From positions 4,854,501 through 4,918,500 of the forward strand of contig NZ_LR594659.1 of the NCBI RefSeq assembly GCF_901827155.1: DNA of 64,000 nucleotides, written 5' to 3'. The first letter of the stretch is position 1. Each line of letters starts with the position of its first letter. Shown here piece after piece: positions 1 to 8,257 of the stretch. Origin of the DNA: Variovorax sp. PBL-H6 (GTDB lineage Bacteria > Pseudomonadota > Gammaproteobacteria > Burkholderiales > Burkholderiaceae_C). The notes beneath the pieces are model-generated. The model had not been told where the DNA came from, ran no database searches, and saw only the letters and a list, made by a program, of their open reading frames with translations. Both the position numbers and the translations under genes were made by a program.

Positions 1-195
1 GTGAAGCTGCTGCGCCTCGGGCGTGGGCACGAGGCGGCCCTTGACGCGCTCGAACAGGGTCAACCCGCTCTGTCGCGCCGCATGGGCGAGCAGCTTGCTC
101 ACCGCCGGCTGCGAGACGTGCAGCAGCTCGGCCGCCCCGGCCACGCTGCCGGTGAGCATGACGGCGCGGAAGACTTCCATGTGACGCAGGTTCAT
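1..195 (-). CDS. LysR-family regulator, N-terminal part (cut by window edge)
   Basis: Only the first 65 codons are visible, starting at the ATG whose complement ends at 195. They encode a winged helix-turn-helix of LysR type: MNLRHMEVFRAV, then the recognition segment LLHVSQPAVSKLLAH (about residues 24-38), then LFERVKGRLVPT. The gene is divergent from the Bug receptor gene at 305. LysR proteins commonly control such a neighbour, so it probably regulates the receptor and oxidoreductase pair. The effector domain lies outside the window, so ligand and subfamily cannot be judged. Confidence 0.9.
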   Translation of the reverse strand, partial: MNLRHMEVFRAVMLTGSVAGAAELLHVSQPAVSKLLAHAARQSGLTLFERVKGRLVPTPEAQQLH

Positions 196-304
196 AACCA
201 AAGGTTAAGGCATGGCCATGTCTTTTCATTTGCCCGCGGGCGGTGCGCGCCGAACAATGGGTCTGACTCCCCCGGCGGGGAGAGAAAAAAGATGGAGACA
301 AGCC

Positions 305-1285
305 ATGACGAAGACGAACATCGGCCCTGCGCGCCGCCGCCTGCTGCAGGCCGCGGCCCTGATGGCCCTGGCCCCCTCGCTGCGCGCAGAAGGGTTCCCG
401 AGCAAGCCCGTGCGCATCTACCTGCCCCAGCCCCCCGGCGGCGCGGCCGATCGGCTCGCGCGCGTGCTCGGCGAGCGGCTGGAAGCGCGCTGGAAGCAGT
501 CGGTCATCATCGAGAACAAGCCGGGCGGCGGCGTGGTCATCGGCACGCTGGCGACCGCACGCGCAGCGCCCGACGGCCACACGATGGGCCTGCTCGGCAG
601 CTCGCTCAGCATCAATGCCGTGCAGCGCAAGGACCTGCCCTACGACAGCGTGAAAGACCTGCAGCCGATCGCCCGCGTCGGCTACTACACGGTGGCGCTG
701 GTCGCGGCGGCCGACTTCCCGGCCAACGACATCCGCGAGCTGATCGCGCTGGCGAAGAAGCAGCCCGGAAGGCTTTCGTTCGGTTCCAACGGCATCGGCA
801 CTTCCGCGCAGCTCGCCGGCGAGATGCTCAACCACATGGCCGGCATCCAGCTGCAACACGTGCCCTACAACGGCGCGGCCAAGATGTACACCGAGATCGT
901 GGGCCGGCAGATCCCGATGGGCTTCTCGGTCGCGAGCTCGGCGGAGACCTTCGTCAAGGGCGGCCAGCTCAAGGTGCTCGGCGTGACCAGCACGAAGCGC
1001 AGCCCGCTCTACCCCGACTGGCCGGCAATCGCCGAGACGCTGCCGGGCTACGAGGCCGTCAACTGGGCCGGCTTCGCGGCGCCGGCCGGCGTGCCGCGCG
1101 AGATCGCGCAGCGCCTCGCCGACGACATTGCCGCGGTGCTCGCGATGCCCGACGTCGCCAAGTCCATGGCCGAGATGGGCGTGGAGGTCTCGCCGCAGGG
1201 GCCGGACGAATTCAAGGCCTTCATCCAGAGCGAGATCCGGCGCTTCGCCGAAGTCACCAGGCCGCTCGGCGCACCCACCAACTGA
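305..1285 (+). CDS. Bug-family (TctC-like) periplasmic tricarboxylate-type solute receptor
   Basis: The 326-residue protein begins with a twin-arginine-like leader (ARRRLLQAAALMALAPSLRA), followed by the usual Bug start FPSKPVRIYLPQPPGG and the conserved SFGSNGIGTSAQLAGEML and HVPYNGAAK stretches. Bug proteins are periplasmic receptors for carboxylates, and many are orphans without membrane partners. None of the partners is visible here. The ATG at 305 follows GGAGAC by a few bases and places the signal peptide at the N-terminus. A more upstream start at 212 would add an unlikely 31-residue extension. The gene lies 8 bp from the oxidoreductase and the two are probably co-transcribed. The ligand is unknown. 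Confidence 0.9.
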   Translation: MTKTNIGPARRRLLQAAALMALAPSLRAEGFPSKPVRIYLPQPPGGAADRLARVLGERLEARWKQSVIIENKPGGGVVIGTLATARAAPDGHTMGLLGSSLSINAVQRKDLPYDSVKDLQPIARVGYYTVALVAAADFPANDIRELIALAKKQPGRLSFGSNGIGTSAQLAGEMLNHMAGIQLQHVPYNGAAKMYTEIVGRQIPMGFSVASSAETFVKGGQLKVLGVTSTKRSPLYPDWPAIAETLPGYEAVNWAGFAAPAGVPREIAQRLADDIAAVLAMPDVAKSMAEMGVEVSPQGPDEFKAFIQSEIRRFAEVTRPLGAPTN

Positions 1286-1293
1286 CATCACCC

Positions 1294-2709
1294 ATGAACG
1301 ACGACGACACCTATACCTTGACGCGCCGGATTCCAGCCGGCGACAGTTACGACCTCGTGGTGGCAGGCGGCGGCCCGGCAGGCACCGCGGCAGCCGTGTG
1401 CGGCGCGCGGCTGGGCCTCAAGACCTTGCTGGTCGAAGCCACTGGCTGCCTCGGCGGCATGGGCACCTCGGGGCTGGTCGCGTCCTTCGGGCCGGTGGCC
1501 GACGGCGAGCGCATGCTGGTCGGCGGCTTCATGAAGGAGCTGCTCGAAACCATGTGGGCCCAGAAGGCCTTCGGCCAGCACGTAGTGCCCGACTTCCTGA
1601 ACGCCCAGCTCAATCGCTGGGTCCCGTTCAAGCCCGAGCACCTGAAGCGCATCCTCGACGACTTCGCGGTGTCGGCCGGCGTGGAACTGCGCTTCTTCAC
1701 GCGCGTGATCGAGGCCGAGACCCGCGGGCGGCGCGTCGATGGCGTGGTCCTGAGCAACGTGGAGGGACTGCGCTACGTGCGCGCAAGAGCCTTCGTCGAT
1801 GCGACCGGCGACGCTGCGCTCGCCGCACTCGCGGGCGCCGAATGCAAGGTGGTGCTGCGCGATACCGAAACGGTGGCGCCGAGCACGCTGTGCTCGCTGC
1901 TCGGCGGCATGCACTGGGACCATCCGGCCTATGGCAGCGACTGGCACGGGATCGACGAGGTCAAGAACCACACCAAGACCGAGCTGCTCGCCCATGCCAT
2001 CGCCGACGGGCACTTCACCCAGGAAGACCGCTTCATGCCTGGCATGAACAAGATCGGCGAGCGCAGCGCCACGCTGAACGCCGGCCATGTGTTCAACCTG
2101 AATCCGCTGTCCAACCGCAGCCTCTCCGACGGCATGGTGTTCGGCCGCAAGCTCGCGGTGGAGTACCTGGAGTTCTATCGCAAGTACGTGCCCGGCTGCG
2201 AGGACCTGGAGCTGCTCACCACTGCGCCTGTGATGGGCGTGCGCGATTCGCGCCGCATCGTCGGCGAGTTCGAGCTCGGCATCGAGGACTTCCGCAACCG
2301 GCGCCAGTTCGCCGATCAGATCGCGGTGTACAACCGACCGACCGACGTGCATCCGACCGACACCTCCAAGGCGGAGTACGAGCGCTTCCTGAACGACTTT
2401 CATGGCAAGGACAACCTGGGCCGCGGGGGCAGCGTGGGCATCCCGTACAGCATCCTGGTGCCGCGTGGCTCCGGCAATCTGTGGGTGGCGGGGCGCTGCC
2501 ATTCGAGCGACACCAAGGTGCACGGCTCGATCCGCGCGCAGTCGGCGGCCTACATGATGGGACAGGCCGCCGGGACGGCAGCGGCCCAGTCGATCGCGAC
2601 CGGGCAGCCGGCTTGCGATCTGGATACGCAGACGCTGGTGGAACGCTTGAGGGAGGCAGGCGCCTATCTGCCGCAGGCCACGCTGTCGCGTGCGATGACG
2701 CGCAGCTGA
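1294..2709 (+). CDS. FAD-dependent oxidoreductase (FAD_oxidored family)
   Basis: A 471-residue protein with an N-terminal Rossmann dinucleotide motif (LVVAGGGPAGTAAA, residues 21-34) ending in an acidic residue (LLVEA), then the GCLGGMGTSG stretch typical of the FAD_oxidored family. The C-terminal FAD-contact region LWVAGRCHSSDTKVHGS is present. Such enzymes are cytosolic flavoproteins of poorly known substrate, often beside Bug receptors in organic acid catabolic clusters. The start at 1294 lies 8 bp after the receptor stop. The substrate cannot be deduced from sequence; the pairing suggests it acts on the compound the receptor binds. Confidence 0.85.
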   Translation: MNDDDTYTLTRRIPAGDSYDLVVAGGGPAGTAAAVCGARLGLKTLLVEATGCLGGMGTSGLVASFGPVADGERMLVGGFMKELLETMWAQKAFGQHVVPDFLNAQLNRWVPFKPEHLKRILDDFAVSAGVELRFFTRVIEAETRGRRVDGVVLSNVEGLRYVRARAFVDATGDAALAALAGAECKVVLRDTETVAPSTLCSLLGGMHWDHPAYGSDWHGIDEVKNHTKTELLAHAIADGHFTQEDRFMPGMNKIGERSATLNAGHVFNLNPLSNRSLSDGMVFGRKLAVEYLEFYRKYVPGCEDLELLTTAPVMGVRDSRRIVGEFELGIEDFRNRRQFADQIAVYNRPTDVHPTDTSKAEYERFLNDFHGKDNLGRGGSVGIPYSILVPRGSGNLWVAGRCHSSDTKVHGSIRAQSAAYMMGQAAGTAAAQSIATGQPACDLDTQTLVERLREAGAYLPQATLSRAMTRS

Positions 2710-2728
2710 TCGCGTCGCGCCGCTCGCG

Positions 2729-3751
2729 TCAACGCCACTGCAGCAGCAAGGACCAGGGCTGCCGGCTCAGGTGGCGATCGACGCAGCCCGGGGTGCCGGT
2801 TCCGCAGCCTCGGTAGCTCGGGTCCAGCGATCGGGTGCCGGGTGCGAAGGCAAGACGCCGCAGTGTGACGGACTGCAGCACGTTGCCGCCGATGGCGTCG
2901 AAGCCCGTGGCATCGACGCCCACCACCACGTCGCAATGCATGGGCAATGCGCCTCCGCCGGTACGGCGCGTCGCCAGATTGCGGCCGAGACCCTCGAAGT
3001 CGGCGAGCCCTTCATGGTCGCCGCGCGCATGGCAAACCAGGTCGCCGACACGCGGCGGCGTGCGCGCGAGATCGCAGGCGCGCATGGCATAGGTGGTGGG
3101 CCGGCCCTGCACCTCGTCGGTGCCGGCCTGCCATGCGGCAGCCGCGTAGTCGGCGTGCGCCTCCGAGAAGACGAACTCCTGCGGCCCGAGCCCGGCCTTG
3201 CGTGCGAGCCAGCTCACGAAGGCCGCGGACCAGGGCGTGTCGATCACGGCGACGCGGTCCAGGGCGGTCTGCAGCGCGCGCAGTTCATGCGACGCAAGGC
3301 CTTGGTCAGGCCCGACGCCCAGGCCCTGCAAGTGGGCCGCGGTGGCCTGGTTCAGCGCCTGCCGCAGCAGGCCTCGATCGGCCGGACGCCACGCGCCGAA
3401 CGCCACCTGGGCGGGAAGCCGGCCCTCCCCTGCGTCGACCGCGCGCCAGTAGCCCATGACGCGCTCCCACGGCGCCGGAACAAGCGACGGCCTGCGCAGC
3501 GCCTCGGCTTCGGAATAGCCCGCTTCGACGAGCCGGCCTTCGGCATCGAATGCCTGGCCGCCGAAAGCCTCGTGCTCCTGTCGGGCCGCCGCCGCCAGGG
3601 CCTGGGCGCGTGGCGGTGGCGCGGACCGGAGTGCCGTGTCCAGGCACAGCGGGCCGGCACGGCCGGCCGCAGAGGACAAGGCCAGCAGCGCGACGGCCGC
3701 GCTTGCAAGTCCTCGTCGAAGCGTGGGAAGAAAACAGGGCTCGACATGCAT
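2729..3751 (-). CDS. Exported DUF2272-type protein
   Basis: A 340-residue protein, convergent with the oxidoreductase (19 bp gap). The ATG at 3751 precedes a signal peptide (LRRGLASAAVALLALSSAAGRAG), and a GTG four codons upstream is an alternative start. The C-terminal half contains TPWSAAFVSWLARKAG, FSEAHADY and GDLVCHARGDH, which resemble DUF2272, a family with a papain/CHAP-like fold found in cell-envelope proteins. If the fold is right, the SWxxxxAG-type helix and the H residues would be near the active site, but no cysteine sits at the expected nucleophile position. Function is unassigned. The family call is from motif memory. Confidence 0.6.
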   Translation of the reverse strand: MHVEPCFLPTLRRGLASAAVALLALSSAAGRAGPLCLDTALRSAPPPRAQALAAAARQEHEAFGGQAFDAEGRLVEAGYSEAEALRRPSLVPAPWERVMGYWRAVDAGEGRLPAQVAFGAWRPADRGLLRQALNQATAAHLQGLGVGPDQGLASHELRALQTALDRVAVIDTPWSAAFVSWLARKAGLGPQEFVFSEAHADYAAAAWQAGTDEVQGRPTTYAMRACDLARTPPRVGDLVCHARGDHEGLADFEGLGRNLATRRTGGGALPMHCDVVVGVDATGFDAIGGNVLQSVTLRRLAFAPGTRSLDPSYRGCGTGTPGCVDRHLSRQPWSLLLQWR

Positions 3752-3790
3752 GGTGACGGGCACTTTAGCGGGCTGGCCAGCAAGCGCGGT

Positions 3791-4008
3791 TCACGATCGC
3801 CAGGGGGCGCCGCGGAAGATGTCGGCGCCCGAGCGAGCGTAGCTGCCTGTTCCGATCTTGCCTAGCTCGCCAGGCCCGGTGATGGCGCCGGTGAGGGTGG
3901 CAGTGAAGGGGCCGGTGTCGACGATGGGATCGACCGTGTCGGTGATGGCGACGGGATATTCCGCCTTGCTTGAGATCGCCCACGCGCAGCAGGCCGCGGT
4001 CGGCGCCG
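3791..4008 (-). pseudogene. Degraded 3' end of an unidentified gene
   Basis: On the minus strand about 58 codons from 3970 down to a TGA at 3791 look strongly coding: C-ending codons, and a regular sequence including VAITDTVDPIVDTG and GPGELGKIGTGSY. Just upstream, a second frame reads DRGLLRVGDLKQ and appears to continue into the first after a frame change near 3970. No start codon or RBS fits. The upstream part of the gene is missing, because the bases above 4009 are the end of the deaminase gene. I read this as a truncated and frameshifted remnant. I do not recognise the parent family. Confidence 0.45.
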
Positions 4009-5322
4009 TCAGAAATGCATCGACACCGCATCGCTGACGCAGTAGTCCTCCTCCACGATCGGCATCCAGTGCCACTTGTCGAAGGTAGTGCAGGGATGCG
4101 AGATGCCCAGGCCGATGCGCTCGCCGACGATCGGCGCCTGCGGCGAGGCGGCATCGTCCCAGCGCAGGTAGGCGTGCTGGTCGTTCAGGCCGGTGATCTT
4201 CCAACCGGCGGGCACGCCTTCGGGCACCAGGCTGCCGCGCGCGGCGCGTGCGATGGGCACGGGCAGCGACAGGTCGAAGGAGATGTCGCGCTTGCCCACC
4301 GCGAGGATGGCAAGCCCGGCCTCCGGGCGTGACTGCACCATCGCCCACACTTCCATTGCCGGGCGCAGGCTCCCGCCCTCACCTTGCTCGCAATCGCAAC
4401 CGAGACGCTGGTCCACTGCACGGAGCATCCGCTTGTAGAAGCCGTGATCGTGGGTGACGTAGCAGCCCGAACGCAGGATGCCGCGCACGCCGCGCTTGAG
4501 CGCCGGTTTCAGGCGGCCGGCCACCAGGTCGAAGATGGCCGAGCCGCCGGCCGAGACGATCACCTCGTCGCCATCGAACAGGCCCTGCGCATCGCAATGG
4601 CGCGCCACGGCTTCGACACGGTCCATCAGCGCCTTGGCGTATGCGGTGTCGGGGCCGGTCTCGCCGGTCGCGGCAAGGCCCTCGTAGCACTCGATGCCCA
4701 CCAGGCGCACCGCAGGGCTCCGGTGCAGGGCGATGGCCAGTGCGGTGGCCTCCTCCTGCGTGCGGCAACCGGTGCGTCCACCCTCGACGCCGATCTCCAG
4801 CATCACCTCGAAGGGCAGGCTCTCGTGATGGCGCTCGCGCCAGGCTTCGATCAGCGCGAGCTGGGCCAGCGAATCGACCAGGAACACGATCCGCAGGTCC
4901 GCGTGTTCGCCCAACAGAAGTTGGATGCCGGCCAGGTCCTCGTCGTTCACCACCTGGTTGGCGATCAGCGTGCGGCGCGCGCCGGCCGCCACGCCGACGG
5001 CGAGCTGCGTGACCGTTGCGAAAGTCAGCCCCCACGCGCCGGCATCCAGCTGGCGCCGGAACAGCTGCGGCGACATGGTGGTCTTGCCGTGCGGTGCGAG
5101 GTCGATGCCCCACTGTCGCACGCGCGCCTGCATCCAGGCGAGGTTGTGCTCCAGCGCCTCGCGCTTGAGCACGGCCACCGGCAGCGGCAGGTCGCCGGCC
5201 AGCACATGCCAGCCGGCCTGGCCGATCTCGCTGCGCCGCATGGGCGGTCGCGTGCGCGGGTAGCCTTTGAAGCGGATGTCGAACAGCGGATCGAGAAGCG
5301 CGTCGTCAGTGAGGGTGGTCAT
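4009..5322 (-). CDS. PLP-dependent amino acid deaminase (alanine-racemase fold, DSD1/D-threonine aldolase family)
   Basis: A 437-residue protein. The N-terminal alanine-racemase-type barrel carries the PLP-lysine motif LAPHGKTTMSPQL near residue 80, and the C-terminal beta domain ends with ISHPCTTFDKW, the H-x-C pair that binds zinc in D-threonine aldolase and D-serine dehydratase relatives. Known members act on D-hydroxy amino acids in the cytosol. RefSeq-style naming is amino acid deaminase, and the exact substrate is uncertain. The ATG at 5322 fits family length. A RidA-like stub lies just upstream on the other strand. RidA clears reactive imines made by PLP dehydratases, so the association makes sense, although the stub is broken. 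Confidence 0.82.
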   Translation of the reverse strand: MTTLTDDALLDPLFDIRFKGYPRTRPPMRRSEIGQAGWHVLAGDLPLPVAVLKREALEHNLAWMQARVRQWGIDLAPHGKTTMSPQLFRRQLDAGAWGLTFATVTQLAVGVAAGARRTLIANQVVNDEDLAGIQLLLGEHADLRIVFLVDSLAQLALIEAWRERHHESLPFEVMLEIGVEGGRTGCRTQEEATALAIALHRSPAVRLVGIECYEGLAATGETGPDTAYAKALMDRVEAVARHCDAQGLFDGDEVIVSAGGSAIFDLVAGRLKPALKRGVRGILRSGCYVTHDHGFYKRMLRAVDQRLGCDCEQGEGGSLRPAMEVWAMVQSRPEAGLAILAVGKRDISFDLSLPVPIARAARGSLVPEGVPAGWKITGLNDQHAYLRWDDAASPQAPIVGERIGLGISHPCTTFDKWHWMPIVEEDYCVSDAVSMHF

Positions 5323-5450
5323 GGGATCGGGTCCTTGCGTCGAAGGTGTAGAGCCGCTGGTGGTCATGCTGCATGATGGTGCCATCCAAGTCCGCGGTGG
5401 AGGCCATCGGGTCCAGCGTCTGCTTCCGCCAACCTTCCCCAGGAGCTTCC

Positions 5451-5564
5451 ATGCCGCTTGAATACCTCGGCGTCTCGCCCAATGCATCGGACCGCCAGGT
5501 CCGCCCCCTCTCGCCGACCGTGCGCGCTGGCGACTTCGTCCATGCCTGCAAGCCGAAGGCCTGA
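5451..5564 (+). pseudogene. Truncated RidA/YjgF-like N-terminal stub
   Basis: An AGGAGC ribosome-binding site stands a few bases before an ATG that opens a 37-codon frame. It begins MPLEYLGVSPNAS and continues LSPTVRAGDFV, which matches the opening of RidA (imine deaminase) proteins. It then diverges into HACKPKA and stops, whereas RidA is about 120-150 residues. The stop lies 4 bp before the M23 peptidase ATG. I infer a deletion that removed most of a ridA gene next to the PLP deaminase. The short peptide could also be an expressed leader for the peptidase. Confidence 0.45.
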
Positions 5565-5568
5565 GTCC

Positions 5569-6408
5569 ATGCACCTGAATCGCCGCGATGCCCTGCTGGG
5601 CGCACTCGGATCGATGGCCCTGCCGGCAGCCCGCGCGGCCGAGGAAGAGGCCGTGTGGCCCCGCGACTTGCATGTCCCCGGGGGCGTGGCCCGGCTCTCT
5701 CTGGGCCCGGCGGCGCGCCGGCCGCAGGCGCGAACCGTGGAAGACGTGCCGTTGCTGGTGGTGGGCGATGTCATCGAATGGCACGCGCTGGTGGGCATTC
5801 CCCTCGGCGCGCCACCGGGCGAGGCTCGCATCCGGGCCCTGCGCGAGGAGGGCGGCACCCGCGAGCTGCCCTACGTCGTCGCGCCCAAGCGGTACCGGGA
5901 GCAGCAGCTCAAGGTCGCGCCGGGCCAGGTCGACCTCTCGGCCGAAGACATGGCGCGCTACGAGCGCGAGCGCGCGCACCTGCAGGGCGTGATGGCCACC
6001 TTCAGCGAGCCCCCGCCCGAAGGCGATCTGCGCATGCAGGTCCCGGTGCCGGGGCGGCGTTCCAGTTCCTTCGGCCTGCGGCGCGTGTTCAATGGCGAGA
6101 AGCGCAATCCGCACAGCGGCATGGACATTGCGGCGGCCACGGGCACGCCGGTGAAGGCGCCGATGGCGGGGCGCGTGATCGACACCGGCGACTACTTCTT
6201 CAACGGCGGCACCGTCTGGCTCGATCATGGCGGCGGGCTGCTCACGATGTACTGCCATCTGAGCGCGATGGATGTGAAGGCGGGGGAAGTGGTGAAGGCT
6301 GGTGAGCGCTTCTGTGCGGTGGGAGCTACAGGCCGCGTGACGGGCCCGCACCTGCATTGGTCGGTGATGCTGAACCGGGCGATGGTGGACCCGGGGCTGT
6401 TCCTGTAG
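5569..6408 (+). CDS. Exported M23 family metallopeptidase (LytM-type)
   Basis: A 279-residue protein with a twin-arginine-like signal peptide (NRRDALLGALGSMALPAARA). A linker domain (about 25-155) is followed by a peptidase domain containing HSGMDIA (the H-x3-D zinc ligands), the YFFNGGTVWLDHGGGL core and GPHLHWSV (H-x-H). All four active-site positions are present, so it should be an active periplasmic zinc endopeptidase cleaving peptidoglycan cross-links. The ATG at 5569 overlaps no other gene and gives the signal sequence directly. It stands alone on its strand. The preceding RidA-like fragment may provide translational coupling. Confidence 0.9.
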   Translation: MHLNRRDALLGALGSMALPAARAAEEEAVWPRDLHVPGGVARLSLGPAARRPQARTVEDVPLLVVGDVIEWHALVGIPLGAPPGEARIRALREEGGTRELPYVVAPKRYREQQLKVAPGQVDLSAEDMARYERERAHLQGVMATFSEPPPEGDLRMQVPVPGRRSSSFGLRRVFNGEKRNPHSGMDIAAATGTPVKAPMAGRVIDTGDYFFNGGTVWLDHGGGLLTMYCHLSAMDVKAGEVVKAGERFCAVGATGRVTGPHLHWSVMLNRAMVDPGLFL

Positions 6409-6544
6409 CTTGAGCTGGACACACCCGATGGGTGATTCAAGACCCAGATGGAAAGAAAGGGAATGCCCAAAATGATCGCCAGGCGCCGCCCCCGCTGACC
6501 TCCAGCGAGGCGGCCGAAGCCTGTGCCAACGCCTGCGTTGGTCC

Positions 6545-7882
6545 CTACTCCCTCGGCATCGCCTCCAGCGCCGCAGCAGACGCGGCGAGCCCCTGCAGAA
6601 TCGGCTGCCCCACCTTCGCCGGAAAGCCGGCCGGCAGCTGCGCCTCCATGCGGGCGATCACGCCGGGCGTGCTGTCGAGCAAAAAGCCGATGATGTCCTC
6701 GGCGTCCGCGCCATAGCCGCACAGGCGCGCGGTGGCATTGAAATGGCGCCTGCGGATGGTCGATCTCCGGTAGTGCTTGTTCTTCCCGATCATGGCCATG
6801 GCCAGAGTGGCGTCATGGCGCGAGAACTGATTGGGCCCGGCGCCCTCCACCGGCCAGATCGACATGACGTCATAGAGCGGCGTGAGCCTGAAGCGCCCTT
6901 CCGGCAACAGGTGGATGCTGTAGTTCTTGGCGTGGCCGTCGGGTGCAGCAAGCATCCAGAAGACCAGCTGCGCGGCGAGCAGTGTCCGCAGGTCCTCGCG
7001 TGCGCTGACGGACTGGCGCAGGATCGCGGCCAGGTTCAGCAGGCCCGGGCCGCCGTCAGCCTCGTACTTCAGATGCGAAGGGATGCCGAGCGCCTGGCAG
7101 AAGTCTTCCTGTGGCAAGCGCATGAGCCAGCTTCCCGAGGAGTGCAGTTGCCGGTCGAAGCGCTCGACGGCCAGCACTTTCTGCGCGCCGAAGCCGAGGA
7201 TGGCGCAGCGGGGAACTGGCAGGCCGTACGCCTGAAGGATGTTGAGGCAGAGCCATTCGTTCTCGACCGAGGTGCTGAAGTCGGCCTGGCGATGCCCGAC
7301 GAGCCCCAGCGGCAGCTTCAGGATGTGCGTCGTTGGCGTCGCGCCGTGCGGCCGCATCCACTGCTGGTCGTGCCACAGGAGCGCGGTCTTCTCCTGCGCC
7401 CCTGCCAGCGAGATTCGCAACACGTCCTCCTCCCCGGGCAGGCCGCCGAGGCGGCCCGGCGTCACGGTCTGGAGAAGCAGGGCCTCGACTTCGGCAGGCG
7501 ACATCGGCGAGCCTGAGATCTGCCGAAGACCCTCGGGCGCCTCGTCTTCGGCGAGCAATTGAATGGCGCCGACGCAATCGCGTCCGACGGCTCGCAGCAG
7601 CGCGAAGGCGTCCGTGGATGCCGTCCCGAAACGCGTGGCGAGGCGCTCGCGGATGGCGCGGCTGTCAGGCAGCAGGTTGTCGAAATAACTGTTGACGACC
7701 TGGCCCTTGAGACCGCCCGCCGCCAGCGGAAGCGACAACGACAGGGGACGCCCGGCCGGCGAAGCCATCCAGGCGGGGTCGTAGACGAGCTCCGGCTCCC
7801 CACGCGCGGGGATGCGCCACGCTCCGATCCGCTCGCCGTTGGCCCAGATCGACAGGGCCTGCGAATGCGACCTCCGGCCCAT
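6545..7882 (-). CDS. hipA: HipA-type serine/threonine kinase toxin
   Basis: A 445-residue protein, close to the E. coli HipA length. It carries an N-terminal HipA domain, the autophosphorylation loop SLAGAQEKTALL (serine about 158), a nucleotide-binding lysine near 189, the catalytic stretch DGHAKN (D315, N320) and a metal-binding YDVM (D338). All the key kinase residues are present, so the toxin is probably active. Family members phosphorylate glutamyl-tRNA synthetase or other targets and induce persistence. The start lies 3 bp after the hipB stop, so the pair is one operon and is expected to be repressed by HipB at the dyads at 8160 and 8212. Confidence 0.93.
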   Translation of the reverse strand: MGRRSHSQALSIWANGERIGAWRIPARGEPELVYDPAWMASPAGRPLSLSLPLAAGGLKGQVVNSYFDNLLPDSRAIRERLATRFGTASTDAFALLRAVGRDCVGAIQLLAEDEAPEGLRQISGSPMSPAEVEALLLQTVTPGRLGGLPGEEDVLRISLAGAQEKTALLWHDQQWMRPHGATPTTHILKLPLGLVGHRQADFSTSVENEWLCLNILQAYGLPVPRCAILGFGAQKVLAVERFDRQLHSSGSWLMRLPQEDFCQALGIPSHLKYEADGGPGLLNLAAILRQSVSAREDLRTLLAAQLVFWMLAAPDGHAKNYSIHLLPEGRFRLTPLYDVMSIWPVEGAGPNQFSRHDATLAMAMIGKNKHYRRSTIRRRHFNATARLCGYGADAEDIIGFLLDSTPGVIARMEAQLPAGFPAKVGQPILQGLAASAAALEAMPRE

Positions 7883-7885
7883 CGC

Positions 7886-8167
7886 TCACCATTCCTGCGC
7901 CGGGGGCGCTTCGGATCTCGATTGGACGATGAGCTCCATGCCGAGCAGGCCGAAGAGCGCGAGCAGCTGTTCGAGGCTCACCGATTCCGGGTGGAGCTCC
8001 ATGTGCGAGATGCGGCTCTGGCTGATGCCCATGCGTCGGGCCAGTTCGGCCTGCGGCAGGCCGGCTGCGCGGCGGCCGGATTTCAGGAGCGGGCCGAGTT
8101 GGGACGGTGTGGAGAGGACCTGGCGCATGGCATTGCCCATGAGACGAATAGTCCGCATCTTACCCAT
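7886..8167 (-). CDS. hipB: HipB-type Xre antitoxin and repressor
   Basis: A 93-residue protein with an Xre helix-turn-helix: GRRAAGLPQAELARRMG, then ISQSRISHMEL (about residues 33-58), followed by a short C-terminal tail. HipB homologues bind HipA and repress the operon. Four in-frame ATGs compete (8167, 8158, 8140, 8128) and none has a strong ribosome-binding site. Homologues usually begin near the last one. If 8167 is used, the proximal operator overlaps the start codon. The C-terminal tail ends in a tryptophan, as in E. coli HipB. Confidence 0.9.
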   Translation of the reverse strand: MGKMRTIRLMGNAMRQVLSTPSQLGPLLKSGRRAAGLPQAELARRMGISQSRISHMELHPESVSLEQLLALFGLLGMELIVQSRSEAPPAQEW

Positions 8168-8178
8168 GCCACGGGTAA
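8160..8178. promoter_or_regulatory. Putative HipB operator 1 (TTACCC-N7-GGGTAA)
   Basis: A perfect dyad TTACCC-N7-GGGTAA covers the start region of hipB. Its centre is about 53 bp from a second dyad with the same half-sites and spacer. E. coli HipB also binds paired short dyads upstream of its gene, although with different half-sites. The match in sequence and spacing between the two dyads supports an operator role. Confidence 0.6.
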
Positions 8179-8211
8179 ATGCAAAATACTCGTTAAACTG
8201 GTAAATCCGAC

Positions 8212-8232
8212 TTTACCCACCATATGGGTAAA
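8212..8232. promoter_or_regulatory. Putative HipB operator 2 (TTTACCC-N7-GGGTAAA)
   Basis: A longer version of the same dyad, TTTACCC-N7-GGGTAAA, perfect over 7 bp arms. An isolated half-site GGTAAA lies between the two operators near 8200. About five helical turns separate the centres, so two HipB dimers could sit on the same face and loop or bridge the DNA through HipA. Confidence 0.6.
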
Positions 8233-8257
8233 TCGAAAAACACGGCCGCAGCAGCCC

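Noticed and set aside
1..2709. A long open frame covering LysR, Bug and oxidoreductase regions on the plus strand
   Set aside because: The in-frame upstream part is a GC-rich shadow; the true oxidoreductase starts at 1294.
5306..5605. Minus-strand 99-codon frame upstream of the deaminase
   Set aside because: It overlaps the deaminase start in another frame and lacks family features. The RidA-like stub on the plus strand explains the region better.
6409..6544. Gap between the M23 gene and hipA checked for a gene or terminator
   Set aside because: No clear hairpin with T-run and no frame with a start signal was seen.
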